In this document: positions 6,817 to 14,905 of the stretch, piece by piece
Position numbering within the stretch: position 1 is the stretch's first letter
Layout: the number at the start of each line of letters is the position of its first letter
IMG/VR virus record: IMGVR_UViG_3300039412_000897
Span: 1 to 28,205 of that record
Reading direction: 5' to 3' (one strand)
Origin: a virus
Length of the DNA: 28,205 nucleotides
The notes under the pieces: model-generated
Databases searched by the model: none
Told to the model about the DNA's origin: nothing
Seen by the model: only the letters and a program-made list of their open reading frames with translations
Position numbers and translations under genes: made by a program

Positions 6817-8535
6817 ATGACACCAGAACAAAAAGCTGCAAATAAAGCAAAAAGAATAGCTACTAACCTCAGAAAATACGGGGTAGAGTGGCCGCTTCAA
6901 CTAAAATCAGTCCAAGAAAGAAGAAAAAAAGCTATGCTTGCAAAGTATGGTGCTGAGAATTATCTTCAGTCTAAAAAAGGTAAAGAACATTTCAAAGAAG
7001 TTTGCTTAGAAAAATATGGGGTAGATAGCCACTTCAAAACAAAAGAAGTCCAAGATAAAATAAAAGCTACTAATATAGAAAGATATGGAGTAGATAATGT
7101 TTTTAAATCGGAAGAAATTTATAATAAAGGTGAAATTACTAGACTAGAAAAGTATGGTGATATATCAATGACTAAGACTGATCACTTCAAAGAAAAACGA
7201 AGTGAAACCTTAATTGAGAAATTTGGAACAGATAATATTTCATCTGTTGAAGAAATAAAAGATAAAAAGAAAGAAACATGGCTTAGTATATATGGAGTAG
7301 ATCATCCTTGGAAATCTGATGAAATAAGAGCTAAAAGTAAACAAACAATGTTTGAGCATTACGGTGTAACCCATCAAATGCAATCTGAAGAAATTGTAAA
7401 TAAAGTTAGAGATACATGCCTCGAAAGATATGGTGTAGATAATTACCTCAAAACATCAGAAATAAAAGAAAAAATAACAGAGCATAACGAAGAAAAAAGA
7501 ATATCTGCATATGCTAATTTATCAAGATTTAAAAATGTAAAACCTCTATTTACTATCGAAGAATATACAGGTCACGGAAAAGTGTATAAATGGCAAAAAA
7601 TTTCCACAGGAGAAGAGTTTGATACATCATACTGGGGTTACGAACCACAAGGTAAATTCTATTTTACATCTATTGAACAGTTTATAATAGATTATTTAAA
7701 TCAAAATAATATTGAATATGAAACTAAAAACCGAACTATAATTAAACCCTTAGAATTAGATTTTTATATACCAAAATTTAATTTAGCTATTGAAACTAAC
7801 GGTATATATTTTCATTCAACTGCTGTTTTGGATGATGATAATTATCACTTTAATAAATTTAATCTCTGCAAAGAAAAAGGAATTAGACTTATTCAAATAT
7901 TTGAAGATGAAATTTTACATAAACCCAGGATTATCTATAATAGATTAAATCATATATTACAACTCTGTAAATATAAAATTTATGGTAGAAATTGTGAAAT
8001 TAAACAGATAGAACCAAGTTTAAAAGATAAATTTCTAAATAAATATCATATACAAAAAACTTGTCAAAGCAAAATAAACTTAGGAGCTTTTTATAAAAAT
8101 AGGTTAGTAGCTGTTATGACATTTAGCCAAAACCGAATAGCTATTAAACAAGCTCCAAATACTTGGGAATTAACTCGGTTTGCTACTATTGGAAAATTTT
8201 CAATTATTGGTATAGCAGGTAAATTATATCAACATTTTTTACAAAATTATAATCATGGTAAATTAATCATCATTAGTTATTCAGATTTATGTTGGGGTGA
8301 AGGTAAATTATATGAAAAACTAGGATTTAAATTTGAAAGATATACTACACCTGGATATTTTTATTATAATTACAGAGCTAATTTCAGACAACATCGTTAT
8401 ACTTTTAGAAAATCAGAACTCAGTAAAATATTAGAAAACTTTGATTCTCTTAAATCAGAAGAAGAAAATATGGTAAGTAATGGATATCTAAAAATCTACA
8501 ATGCTGGAAATGCTAAGTATATTCATTCTTTTTAG
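6817..8535 (+). CDS. Free-standing homing endonuclease: KYGV repeats, VSR/EDxHD-like nuclease and GNAT-like C-terminus
   Basis: A 572 aa protein. Residues about 12-225 hold nine units of about 23 aa with the pattern (K/R)YGV(D/E)N..(K/Q)(S/T).E(I/V)..K.., known from large phages and probably DNA-contacting. Residues about 285-390 form a nuclease of the VSR/PD-(D/E)XK type, with SIEQFIIDYL, LELDFYIPKFNLAIETNG, YHFNKFNLCKEKG and LIQIFEDE, as in EDxHD homing enzymes. Residues about 400-540 include WELTRFATIG, SYSDLCWGEGKLYEKLGF and YFYYN, a GNAT-like module found with such nucleases. It lies between gene 55 and the yopX-like gene and is more AT-rich and lysine-rich than its neighbours, consistent with independent acquisition. 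An AT-rich 49 bp leader precedes it. Confidence 0.85.
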   Translation: MTPEQKAANKAKRIATNLRKYGVEWPLQLKSVQERRKKAMLAKYGAENYLQSKKGKEHFKEVCLEKYGVDSHFKTKEVQDKIKATNIERYGVDNVFKSEEIYNKGEITRLEKYGDISMTKTDHFKEKRSETLIEKFGTDNISSVEEIKDKKKETWLSIYGVDHPWKSDEIRAKSKQTMFEHYGVTHQMQSEEIVNKVRDTCLERYGVDNYLKTSEIKEKITEHNEEKRISAYANLSRFKNVKPLFTIEEYTGHGKVYKWQKISTGEEFDTSYWGYEPQGKFYFTSIEQFIIDYLNQNNIEYETKNRTIIKPLELDFYIPKFNLAIETNGIYFHSTAVLDDDNYHFNKFNLCKEKGIRLIQIFEDEILHKPRIIYNRLNHILQLCKYKIYGRNCEIKQIEPSLKDKFLNKYHIQKTCQSKINLGAFYKNRLVAVMTFSQNRIAIKQAPNTWELTRFATIGKFSIIGIAGKLYQHFLQNYNHGKLIIISYSDLCWGEGKLYEKLGFKFERYTTPGYFYYNYRANFRQHRYTFRKSELSKILENFDSLKSEEENMVSNGYLKIYNAGNAKYIHSF

Positions 8536-8592
8536 AATTTTCTTTATTTCTTAATTTTTTCGTATATTATTAAAATAGTATATTTAAGATAT

Positions 8593-8973
8593 ATGAGCAG
8601 AGAAATAATATTTAGAGTTTGGGACAGCAAAAAATTTATATATACGTTATTACCTACTAGAATTATGTATGATTCTGGTGGACATCCTTATATACCTTTT
8701 TATTTAACAGATTACCCTGAAATTGATTTCAATTTTAAAATTCAACAATATACAAGATTAAAAGATAAAAACGGAAAAGATATATATGAAGGAGATATTC
8801 TTAAATGTAAAGGTCATGATGATTGGTTTGATGAAAAGGGATTCTTTTATAACCTAAAAGTTGAATATAAGATAGTTGAATCAGGAGATTCAGAAATTTC
8901 TGGTTATACTTATATACCTAAGGATAGGGAAGTTATCGGCAACATCTTTGAAAATCCAGAATTACTAAAATGA
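8593..8973 (+). CDS. YopX-family protein
   Basis: A 126 aa protein matching the YopX pattern (PF09643) end to end: SREIIFRVWD at the start, QQYTRLKDKNGKDIYEGDIL in the middle and REVIGNIFENPELL at the end. The family is widespread in phages and forms small beta-rich oligomers; its function is not established. The start has GTATATTTAAGAT just upstream and no SD sequence. The stop overlaps the start of gene 47 (ATGA), so the two are probably translated together. Confidence 0.9.
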   Translation: MSREIIFRVWDSKKFIYTLLPTRIMYDSGGHPYIPFYLTDYPEIDFNFKIQQYTRLKDKNGKDIYEGDILKCKGHDDWFDEKGFFYNLKVEYKIVESGDSEISGYTYIPKDREVIGNIFENPELLK

Positions 8974-9989
8974 ATTTGTCTAATATTAAAAGGATAGCAG
9001 TAACAGGAGATCTTCACTGTGGAAAGCACCAAAATTCTACAATATGGCATAAAATTACCTTAGATTGGGCTAAGTGGTTTAAGGAGGAATTAGAATCTAA
9101 GGGTATTAATACAATACTATTTTTAGGAGATTTATTTGATGTCAGGTCCGAGGTTGCCGTCCCTACCCTTCAAATTGCTGCAGATATCTTTCATATCTGG
9201 AAAGATTTTAACATTGTTATAGTTATTGGAAATCACGATTCTGCTTTAAAGCATAGTTCTGAGATTAACTCAGTAGCAGTTTTTAGCGGGTGGCAAAATA
9301 TTAAAGTTATCAATAATATTGAATCCCTTAACATAGGCGGAAAGAAATGCACTTTTGCTAATTGGGGATTTGATTTAGAAAAATTACCTGAAAGTCAATA
9401 TCTCTTTGGTCATTTTGAAATTACTACATTCAAGATGAATAATTATAAAATCTGTGATAAAGGAGTAACTCCAGATGAACTCTTAAAGAAAGCTCCCTTA
9501 GTCTTTTCTGGACATTTCCATCATGAAAATAGTAGAAAATATGGTAAGAAATCTATAACTTATGTAGGTAATCCTTTTGAAATGGACTTTGGAGACTTAG
9601 GATGCAGAAAAGGATATTATATCGTAGATTTTTCTACTGATAAATTTGAATTCTTTCCAAATAATATCTCACCTATACATGTCAAAGTAAAATCTTCTGA
9701 ATTTACAGGTAAAGAAGATATTAAAGGTAAAATTGTAAAACTCTTAATAGATCAGAAAATATCTGTGGATGAAGTAGACAAGATAGTTTTTAAGATTTCT
9801 AATTTACAGCCTTTACAATTATCTATTGAATATACATATTTGGATAAAGCCTTAATAACTGATACAGCAGATTGCGATCTAAGCGGAATTGACAAAAAAC
9901 AAGCAATAGAAGATTTTATTAATTTACTTGATATTACTGATAAAAAACAATTAACTGAGTTATGCTTAGAAATTTATAATGCTATATGA
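8970..9989 (+). CDS. 47: Recombination nuclease subunit gp47 (SbcD/Mre11-like)
   Basis: The metallophosphoesterase subunit of the gp46/gp47 complex, which resects DNA ends for recombination-dependent replication and degrades host DNA. All calcineurin-type motifs are present in order: VTGDLHCGKH (D14, H16), FLGDLFDVR, VIGNHDS, FGHFEI and VFSGHFHHE. It is 339 aa, as in T4. It starts within the stop of the yopX-like gene (4 bp) and its stop overlaps the next small ORF, which bridges to gene 46. Confidence 0.95.
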   Translation: MNLSNIKRIAVTGDLHCGKHQNSTIWHKITLDWAKWFKEELESKGINTILFLGDLFDVRSEVAVPTLQIAADIFHIWKDFNIVIVIGNHDSALKHSSEINSVAVFSGWQNIKVINNIESLNIGGKKCTFANWGFDLEKLPESQYLFGHFEITTFKMNNYKICDKGVTPDELLKKAPLVFSGHFHHENSRKYGKKSITYVGNPFEMDFGDLGCRKGYYIVDFSTDKFEFFPNNISPIHVKVKSSEFTGKEDIKGKIVKLLIDQKISVDEVDKIVFKISNLQPLQLSIEYTYLDKALITDTADCDLSGIDKKQAIEDFINLLDITDKKQLTELCLEIYNAI

Positions 9990-10165
9990 AAACTTATTTT
10001 GAGTTATTACTTTTAGAAAATGGAGAGTGGATTAAAATAGATGATAAAATAGATACATTTGCTTCTCTTGAAAAATCAATACAATCAGTAGGAGATAGAG
10101 GTATACAACCAGGAATTCCAAAAATTAGGTTTATGTTACAAAAAAATGAAATCAATAATATTTGA
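9986..10165 (+). CDS. Small 59 aa gene between 47 and 46
   Basis: A 60-codon frame filling the 156 bp gap between genes 47 and 46. It starts MKTYFELLLLENGEWIKI, continues with DTFASLEKSI and GIPKIRFMLQ, and ends EINNI. ATGA overlap with the stop of 47 and a 20 bp overlap with the start of 46 are typical of translationally coupled phage genes, and the codons look coding. No family was recognised. It is a position-matched small ORF in the 47/46 region, not a demonstrated homologue of a T4 gene. The MKTYFELL opening superficially resembles a capsid-targeting leader but lies on the opposite strand from the others. Confidence 0.65.
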   Translation: MKTYFELLLLENGEWIKIDDKIDTFASLEKSIQSVGDRGIQPGIPKIRFMLQKNEINNI

Positions 10166-11966
10166 CAGCGTAGAAATAAAGAATTTCTTATCAATTGGTA
10201 ATGATCCTGTTGTAGTTAATTTTAAAACAGGGCTGAATATCATTACTGGTATAAACTTAGATCAAGAAGATCGCAGAAATGGCATAGGGAAAAGCGCAAT
10301 CCTAGATTCTGTCTACTTTTGTTTATACGGAGAAGCTCTTAGAGAAGTAGAACGCTTAGAGCAACTTAATAACTATAGAACTAAGAAATCTTGCGCAGTT
10401 AAATTAAAATTTCATATTGTAGAAAATACTAAGACTACTAATGTTGAAATTTGTAGATATTTAAAACCTTCCAAATGTGAAATTTTTATAGATAATGAGT
10501 TAAAAACCTTAGACTCTATAACAAATACAAATACTCTAATTGTTCAGCTTCTTCATTGTGATAAAGATGCTTTTAAGAATTGTGTCTCAATGTCTTTGAA
10601 TAATACAACTCCGTTTATGTTGAAGAAAAAGCAACAAAAGCGTGAATTTATTGAAAGTATTTTTAATTTAGGAACTTTCTCAGAAATGTTGGATATTGTT
10701 AAAAAGAGAATTTCTGCAGATAACAGAGAATTAGAAGTTGAAGCTGCTAAATTTGATGAAACAGGTAGAAATATTACTGCTTTTGAAAATCAAAAGAAAA
10801 ACTTTGAATCCGAGAAAATTCGCAAAAAACAAAATTTTAATGTCAGACTTGAACAGATAGATAAGGAAATATTACAAAATAATAAAGCTGCATCTGAATT
10901 AAAAGAAATAGATTTTATTACAAAATACAAGGAATTAAACACCAGAAAAACAGAAATTCAAAAAGGTATAGGCGGATATAGAAATAAGGCTGAATCTGTT
11001 AGTTCTTTAATTGTAGAAAGCACCACAAAAATAATAATCTTTAAGAAAAACTTAGAATCTATTTCAAAACAATTAGGATCTTGTCCAACCTGTAAGAGAC
11101 CATTCTTAGAACATGACAAAGAACTCTTAGAAAAAGAAAAGGTTTCTTTACAAGAGAATATTGATGCTGAGAAGACAAAATCATCTGGAAAACTAAAAGA
11201 AAAGGATGAATATCTGAGTGCTATTAGACAATTAGAAGAAGCTGTTGATACTATAGATTCTCAGATAAAAGCTTTTAATCGCTCAGAATCTCAAATAAGG
11301 TTATTAGACGAAAAAAATAACTCCTTAGAAAAGGAGAGAGAGCAAGTTAATCAGAATATCACAGAGATTAATAACTCGACAGCTCAGTTTGATAAACTTA
11401 TTGAAGATAATAAAAACAGACAAAAAGAATTAACCGCTATTATTGAAAAGAAAAAGAATAACTTAGCTCTTTTAGATAAGGCTAAGTTTGTATTTTCTGA
11501 GGAAGGTGTCAAAGCCTATTTAATTAAGAAAACCTTAGATTTATTCAATAACCGCTTAGCCTATTATTTGAAGCAACTAAATTCTAAGTATATGTGTTTA
11601 TTTAACGAATACTTTGAAGAAGAAATTCTTAATGATTTAGGAGAAACTTATTCATATAATAATCTAAGTGGAGCAGAAAGAAAATCAATAGATTTTGCAT
11701 GTTTATTTACATTTATGGATGTTCGTAGGCTGCAGGGAGATGTTAGTATAAATGTGAGTTTCTATGATGAGTTACTAGATACTAGCTTAGACGAAAAGGG
11801 TATTGAGTTAGTATTGAATATCCTAAAAGAACGAATTGAAAAATATAATGAATCTATGTTTGTAATTAGTCATAGAAAGGAAGCAGCTAAGTTTGCTACA
11901 GGAGAAGTGGTTTACATTGAGCTACGGTCAGGAATTTCAAGAAGAGTAGAATATTCAAATATCTAA
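10146..11966 (+). CDS. 46: Recombination nuclease subunit gp46 (SbcC/Rad50-like ATPase)
   Basis: The ATPase partner of gp47. It shows an extended Walker A ending RNGIGKSAILD (about 44-54), a coiled coil from about 175 to 435 interrupted by the zinc hook CPTCKRP (C313, C316), the ABC signature NLSGAERKS (about 505) and Walker B FYDELLD (about 539), followed by VISHR. At 606 aa it is near the T4 length. The 3' end overlaps a convergent minus-strand gene by 12 bp. Confidence 0.95.
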   Translation: MKSIIFDSVEIKNFLSIGNDPVVVNFKTGLNIITGINLDQEDRRNGIGKSAILDSVYFCLYGEALREVERLEQLNNYRTKKSCAVKLKFHIVENTKTTNVEICRYLKPSKCEIFIDNELKTLDSITNTNTLIVQLLHCDKDAFKNCVSMSLNNTTPFMLKKKQQKREFIESIFNLGTFSEMLDIVKKRISADNRELEVEAAKFDETGRNITAFENQKKNFESEKIRKKQNFNVRLEQIDKEILQNNKAASELKEIDFITKYKELNTRKTEIQKGIGGYRNKAESVSSLIVESTTKIIIFKKNLESISKQLGSCPTCKRPFLEHDKELLEKEKVSLQENIDAEKTKSSGKLKEKDEYLSAIRQLEEAVDTIDSQIKAFNRSESQIRLLDEKNNSLEKEREQVNQNITEINNSTAQFDKLIEDNKNRQKELTAIIEKKKNNLALLDKAKFVFSEEGVKAYLIKKTLDLFNNRLAYYLKQLNSKYMCLFNEYFEEEILNDLGETYSYNNLSGAERKSIDFACLFTFMDVRRLQGDVSINVSFYDELLDTSLDEKGIELVLNILKERIEKYNESMFVISHRKEAAKFATGEVVYIELRSGISRRVEYSNI

Positions 11967-12266
11967 GAGATCTGAAGCAGTATAATAATCTTTTTCCTTA
12001 TCTAATTTAGGGAGTAAATCAAATTGACTTCTAAAAATAATATAATAACCTAGTATCATTTCACCTTGATCTGGTTTTAAATGTATCCAATATTCAGGCC
12101 CCTTACTATGCCCGACATCCATTATTTTGTTAATTTCAGCTAATTTGTTTCGTATTTTAGGTATAACTTCATATGTATCATGTATTTTAATAATATCACC
12201 AACTTTAGGTTCTTGTTCTAAAGATTTTTTATAATCTTCAAAAATTAATTTGTCATCTTTTGTCAT
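11955..12266 (-). CDS. Tagged small protein with SH3-like core and DLLDI tail (paralogue 3 of 3)
   Basis: A 103 aa protein. N-terminus MTKDDKLIFEDYKKSLE belongs to the second targeting-like type (KD..LI(F/Y)E.Y) and contains I-F-E. Core residues about 19-85 begin PKVGDIIKI and look like a small beta barrel. The end is KLDKEKDYYTASDLLDI. Its start overlaps the upstream gene's stop by 4 bp. It is last of three genes of the same architecture, probably arisen by duplication and heavy divergence. The head-packaging role is inferred from the N-terminus only. Confidence 0.65.
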   Translation of the reverse strand: MTKDDKLIFEDYKKSLEQEPKVGDIIKIHDTYEVIPKIRNKLAEINKIMDVGHSKGPEYWIHLKPDQGEMILGYYIIFRSQFDLLPKLDKEKDYYTASDLLDI

Positions 12267-12646
12267 ATATCTAATAAGTCTAATCCCGTTTGTTTATCCT
12301 CTTTATTTTTGAGTTTTGTCAATAATAAATATTGTTCTTCAGAAATTTCATCTACTTCATAGTTTTGGTTTGACATACCAATTCTGTCATACACTCTACC
12401 TATTATACCATATCTTCTAACAGAGCCTGGTATTTTTCTTTTCCATGTAACAATATCACCTTTTTTCCAAGGAAAATTTACAAAACCTCCACCACCAACT
12501 ACATAATAGTTTGCAGTTAAGCGGGGTGGATGAGTTAGGATAATATAATCAGAAACATCAACAATTCCATGATCGTAGTAATCAAGAGTTAATATACGAT
12601 TATTTTCGTAATAAAGCTGATAAATTTGCTGACAGTCTTTATTCAT
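12263..12646 (-). CDS. Tagged small protein with SH3-like core and DLLDI tail (paralogue 2 of 3)
   Basis: A 127 aa protein. It starts MNKDCQQIYQLYYENN, a weaker version of the KDCQLIYE.Y leader. The core has WKKGDIVTWKRKIPGSV and RYGIIGRVYDRIG, the spacing of an SH3/KOW-like barrel: a G-D-I-V strand, then G-x-V. It ends KEDKQTGLDLLDI. The ATG overlaps the stop of the frameshifted gene upstream (ATGA), and its own stop overlaps the next start. Binding of nucleic acid or protein by the barrel is possible; nothing in the sequence decides between them. Confidence 0.65.
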   Translation of the reverse strand: MNKDCQQIYQLYYENNRILTLDYYDHGIVDVSDYIILTHPPRLTANYYVVGGGGFVNFPWKKGDIVTWKRKIPGSVRRYGIIGRVYDRIGMSNQNYEVDEISEEQYLLLTKLKNKEDKQTGLDLLDI

Positions 12647-12971
12647 ATATTCAACAAATCTCCAAAATCTACAGCATCCTTTTCATCTTCTAATTTGGTA
12701 GCAGAAATAAATTCAACACAGTTTTTATTTATTGCTATAGTAGAACAACTCCCACCATTTAATAATTTAAAACTATAAGAATCTTTGTTAATATGTGTTA
12801 TGACAGCTAATTTACCATTTAAAGAATGAAAACCTCCACATTTTCCTCATCCCAATATGGACTACTATACCAACTACTTCTCCGCACGTTTATTTTAACA
12901 ATACAACCAGGCTTAATCCTAGGATCAATTGTGTAAGCTTCGTATATTAATTGGCAATCTCTGTTAAACAT
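12643..12971 (-). pseudogene. Tagged small gene with an internal -1 frameshift (paralogue 1 of 3)
   Basis: The frame from ATG 12971 reads MFNRDCQLIYEAYTIDPRIK, then PGCIVKI... and stops after 50 codons at 12819. In the -1 frame the reading continues as CGGFHSLNGKLAVITHINKD through INKNCVEFISATKLEDEKD to FGDLLNI, then TGA at 12643-12645, overlapping the next ATG. The two halves together give a leader, barrel-like core and DLLNI tail, exactly the architecture of the two genes that follow. The frames join at an A-run (TTTT on the plus strand, 12841-12844): one more A would give a 109 aa protein reading DEEKCGG. It may be a real mutation, a homopolymer error in the assembly, or slippage at the A-run. 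Confidence 0.7.
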
Positions 12972-12985
12972 TTGATATTCTTAAT

Positions 12986-12993
12986 TATTTATC
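12986..12993 (-). promoter_or_regulatory. Late-promoter-like box GATAAATA
   Basis: GATAAATA on the minus strand, 7 of 8 matches to the T4 late box, lies 14 nt before the start of the frameshifted gene at 12971 and could drive the three-gene run to 11955. Confidence 0.5.
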
Positions 12994-12999
12994 TAAATA
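12992..12999 (+). promoter_or_regulatory. Late-promoter-like box TCTAAATA, divergent
   Basis: TCTAAATA on the plus strand, 7 of 8 to TATAAATA, lies 10 nt before the glycosyltransferase start at 13010. It overlaps the opposite-strand box, so the two genes would be fired back to back from one short palindrome-like AT block. Confidence 0.35.
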
Positions 13000-13009
13000 A
13001 ATTCTGAAT

Positions 13010-14230
13010 ATGTTTGTAAATCCATTTCCATCTCCGTATGCTAATCCATTCCCTGGTATGAATACGATTCAATCTCCACAACCTGTTCAGAATCAAATAC
13101 CTATGATGCCTGAGGCTAATTTACCACGAGCTTTGACGTGGGGAGCCGACCAAAGCGGGTGTTTTTGGTATCGGGTCGGGTTTCCTTCCTTTATTCTCAA
13201 TGCTCACATGAAAATGACTATTCATAACTCTACGATTATGAACTTTCATCCTCAATACTTTGCTCCTATAAAATCAGTCCGTATTCAAAGACAAGCAACA
13301 GAGCCACAACTACAATTCGTTAAATGGCTAAAGGATCTAAGTAAACAATTTGGATTTAGGATTATCTATGAAATAGATGATATTATTTTCTCAGAAGATA
13401 TTCCTTCATATAATAAGTATAAACCAGCTTTTGATGATCCAAATATTCGTAGAGTTGCTCAAGAAACAATGGCACTCTGTGATGAAATTACAGTAACTTG
13501 TAAGTTTATGAAGGATTATTACCACGAAAAAACTGGTAATAGTAACATAACAGTAGTTCCAAATTATCCTCCTAAGTTCTGGATGGGTCACTACTATAAT
13601 GAAAATAAACTAAGATTTAACTTTGACAAATATTGCACTGGTAAGAAAACTAAACCACGTATTCTTTATCCTGGTAGTGGTGCACATTTTGACGTAGATA
13701 ATCGAGTAGGTCAGAATGATGATTTTGCTCATGTCAGAGAAGTTATTGCTAAAACAGCTAGAGATTTTCAATGGGTTTTCATTGGAGCTTACCCACCACC
13801 TTTACATAACTTCATTAAAGATGGTCTTATTGAATTTCATCCATGGAAGAGATTCTTAGAATACCCTCAGATGATTTATGATCTAAATGTAAATGCTCTT
13901 ATCGCTCCGTTACAAGATAATAACTTTAATAAGGCCAAGAGTGATCTTAAATTTATCGAAGGTTGTTGTTACGGTATACCAGTGATTTGCCAAGATCTTT
14001 GCACATATGAAAATGCATTTTATAAGTTTAAGACAGGCCCTGAGATGATTGACCAAATAAAACTGGCTTTGAAATCAGGAACGGAGTATATGCAACATGC
14101 AAAGAAAGTAAGAAAAATTGCTGAATCTAGATTTTTAGAAAACGACGAGAATATTGACAAGTATGTTGAATTATATACATTACCTTACAAAGATTCTGGT
14201 AGAAAGCTATTAAATTCGATTAATTTATGA
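13010..14230 (+). CDS. Glycosyltransferase, GT4-like
   Basis: A 406 aa soluble protein. After a Pro/Phe/Asn-rich start (residues 1-35), GADQSGCFWYRVGFPSF begins a GT-B-type N-terminal domain with IIYEIDDIIF and VTVVPN-like ITVVPNYPP. The C-terminal domain starts at KPRILYPGSG and has EFHPWKRFLEYPQ, then LIAPLQDNNFNKAKSDLKF and IEGCCYGIPVICQD. The K-S-D-x-K-F-x-E...G-x-P-V-I stretch is the nucleotide-sugar site typical of GT4. Acceptor is unknown: phage DNA, virion proteins or host surface are all possible. It overlaps the next gene by 4 bp (ATGA). Confidence 0.85.
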   Translation: MFVNPFPSPYANPFPGMNTIQSPQPVQNQIPMMPEANLPRALTWGADQSGCFWYRVGFPSFILNAHMKMTIHNSTIMNFHPQYFAPIKSVRIQRQATEPQLQFVKWLKDLSKQFGFRIIYEIDDIIFSEDIPSYNKYKPAFDDPNIRRVAQETMALCDEITVTCKFMKDYYHEKTGNSNITVVPNYPPKFWMGHYYNENKLRFNFDKYCTGKKTKPRILYPGSGAHFDVDNRVGQNDDFAHVREVIAKTARDFQWVFIGAYPPPLHNFIKDGLIEFHPWKRFLEYPQMIYDLNVNALIAPLQDNNFNKAKSDLKFIEGCCYGIPVICQDLCTYENAFYKFKTGPEMIDQIKLALKSGTEYMQHAKKVRKIAESRFLENDENIDKYVELYTLPYKDSGRKLLNSINL

Positions 14231-14901
14231 AAATAGGTAAAAAATACGTAAGTGATCAGAAGAAGCTACAACTAATATATGAAAACCTGCAACTTCAACA
14301 TTTAGATTATCTTACTCTTGAAAATGTAGAAAATTTTAATTGGAAAGAGTTTTTTATTAGATTTTATCTTTTAGAAAATGACTACGGTGGGGGCATACTT
14401 TGCGAATCTGTTGAACTAATTAAATCAGATGAATCGGGTGATGAATATAAGATTACAGTAGGTAACGGGTCTATATTTAAATTCAGGATAAACTTTATTA
14501 GTAAACAAGATTTCAGTGATAAAATACTAGGACTTTTAACAACAAATCTAAGTAAAAGAAATCAAATTAATGATCTTATAAACACTCTTAAAGAAACTGT
14601 AAAACCTGTTATTCATCTTATATTTGAAGACGAGCTACATAATAAAGTTACTACAAATAGGCAATCAAATTATGCATATTCTGTTGTAAGTGGTGTACAT
14701 AAAGCCCTACAAATGCATATAACAAGTAGAATGTATTTTCCTGATATAGCTTTTTTTGAGATAATAAAAGGTGATGAAAGAAAAATAGAATTATATCAAC
14801 GTTTTTTTGAGGATTACATTAATCCGCATCTACCAAATAGACTTATTGATGATAAACATTCAGGTAAATCAGATATTTATTATTGGAGAACAATAGAATA
14901 A
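14227..14901 (+). CDS. Unknown protein, first of a tandem paralogous pair
   Basis: A 224 aa protein, paralogous to the next gene. Shared blocks in the same order: LIYENLQLQHLDYLTLENV, LCESVELIKSDESGD, VKPVIHLIFEDE and YFPDIAFFE. No membrane segment, signal peptide or known catalytic motif was seen. The opening KKLQLIYENLQ echoes the KDCQLIYE leader of the minus-strand proteins, but it lies about 12 residues in and on the other strand, so the likeness may be chance. It is coupled to the glycosyltransferase by ATGA, suggesting a linked function. Confidence 0.7.
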   Translation: MKIGKKYVSDQKKLQLIYENLQLQHLDYLTLENVENFNWKEFFIRFYLLENDYGGGILCESVELIKSDESGDEYKITVGNGSIFKFRINFISKQDFSDKILGLLTTNLSKRNQINDLINTLKETVKPVIHLIFEDELHNKVTTNRQSNYAYSVVSGVHKALQMHITSRMYFPDIAFFEIIKGDERKIELYQRFFEDYINPHLPNRLIDDKHSGKSDIYYWRTIE

Positions 14902-14905
14902 ATTT

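Noticed and set aside
9994-10194. Minus-strand open frame of 66 codons between 47 and 46
   Set aside because: Overlaps the plus-strand 59-aa frame, which is coupled at both ends and fits the operon; the minus frame has Cys/Leu/Ser composition typical of antisense.
12819-12971. Programmed -1 frameshift
   Set aside because: The A-run GGAAAAT is not a good X-XXY-YYZ slippery site and no downstream pairing was evident; mutation or sequencing error is simpler.
13406-13591. Minus-strand frame inside the glycosyltransferase
   Set aside because: Antisense shadow with no start context.
14227-14300. Counting the LIYENLQ opening of the tandem pair as another head-targeting leader
   Set aside because: It lies a dozen residues in, on the plus strand, and the second copy lacks the (L/I)-x-E site.
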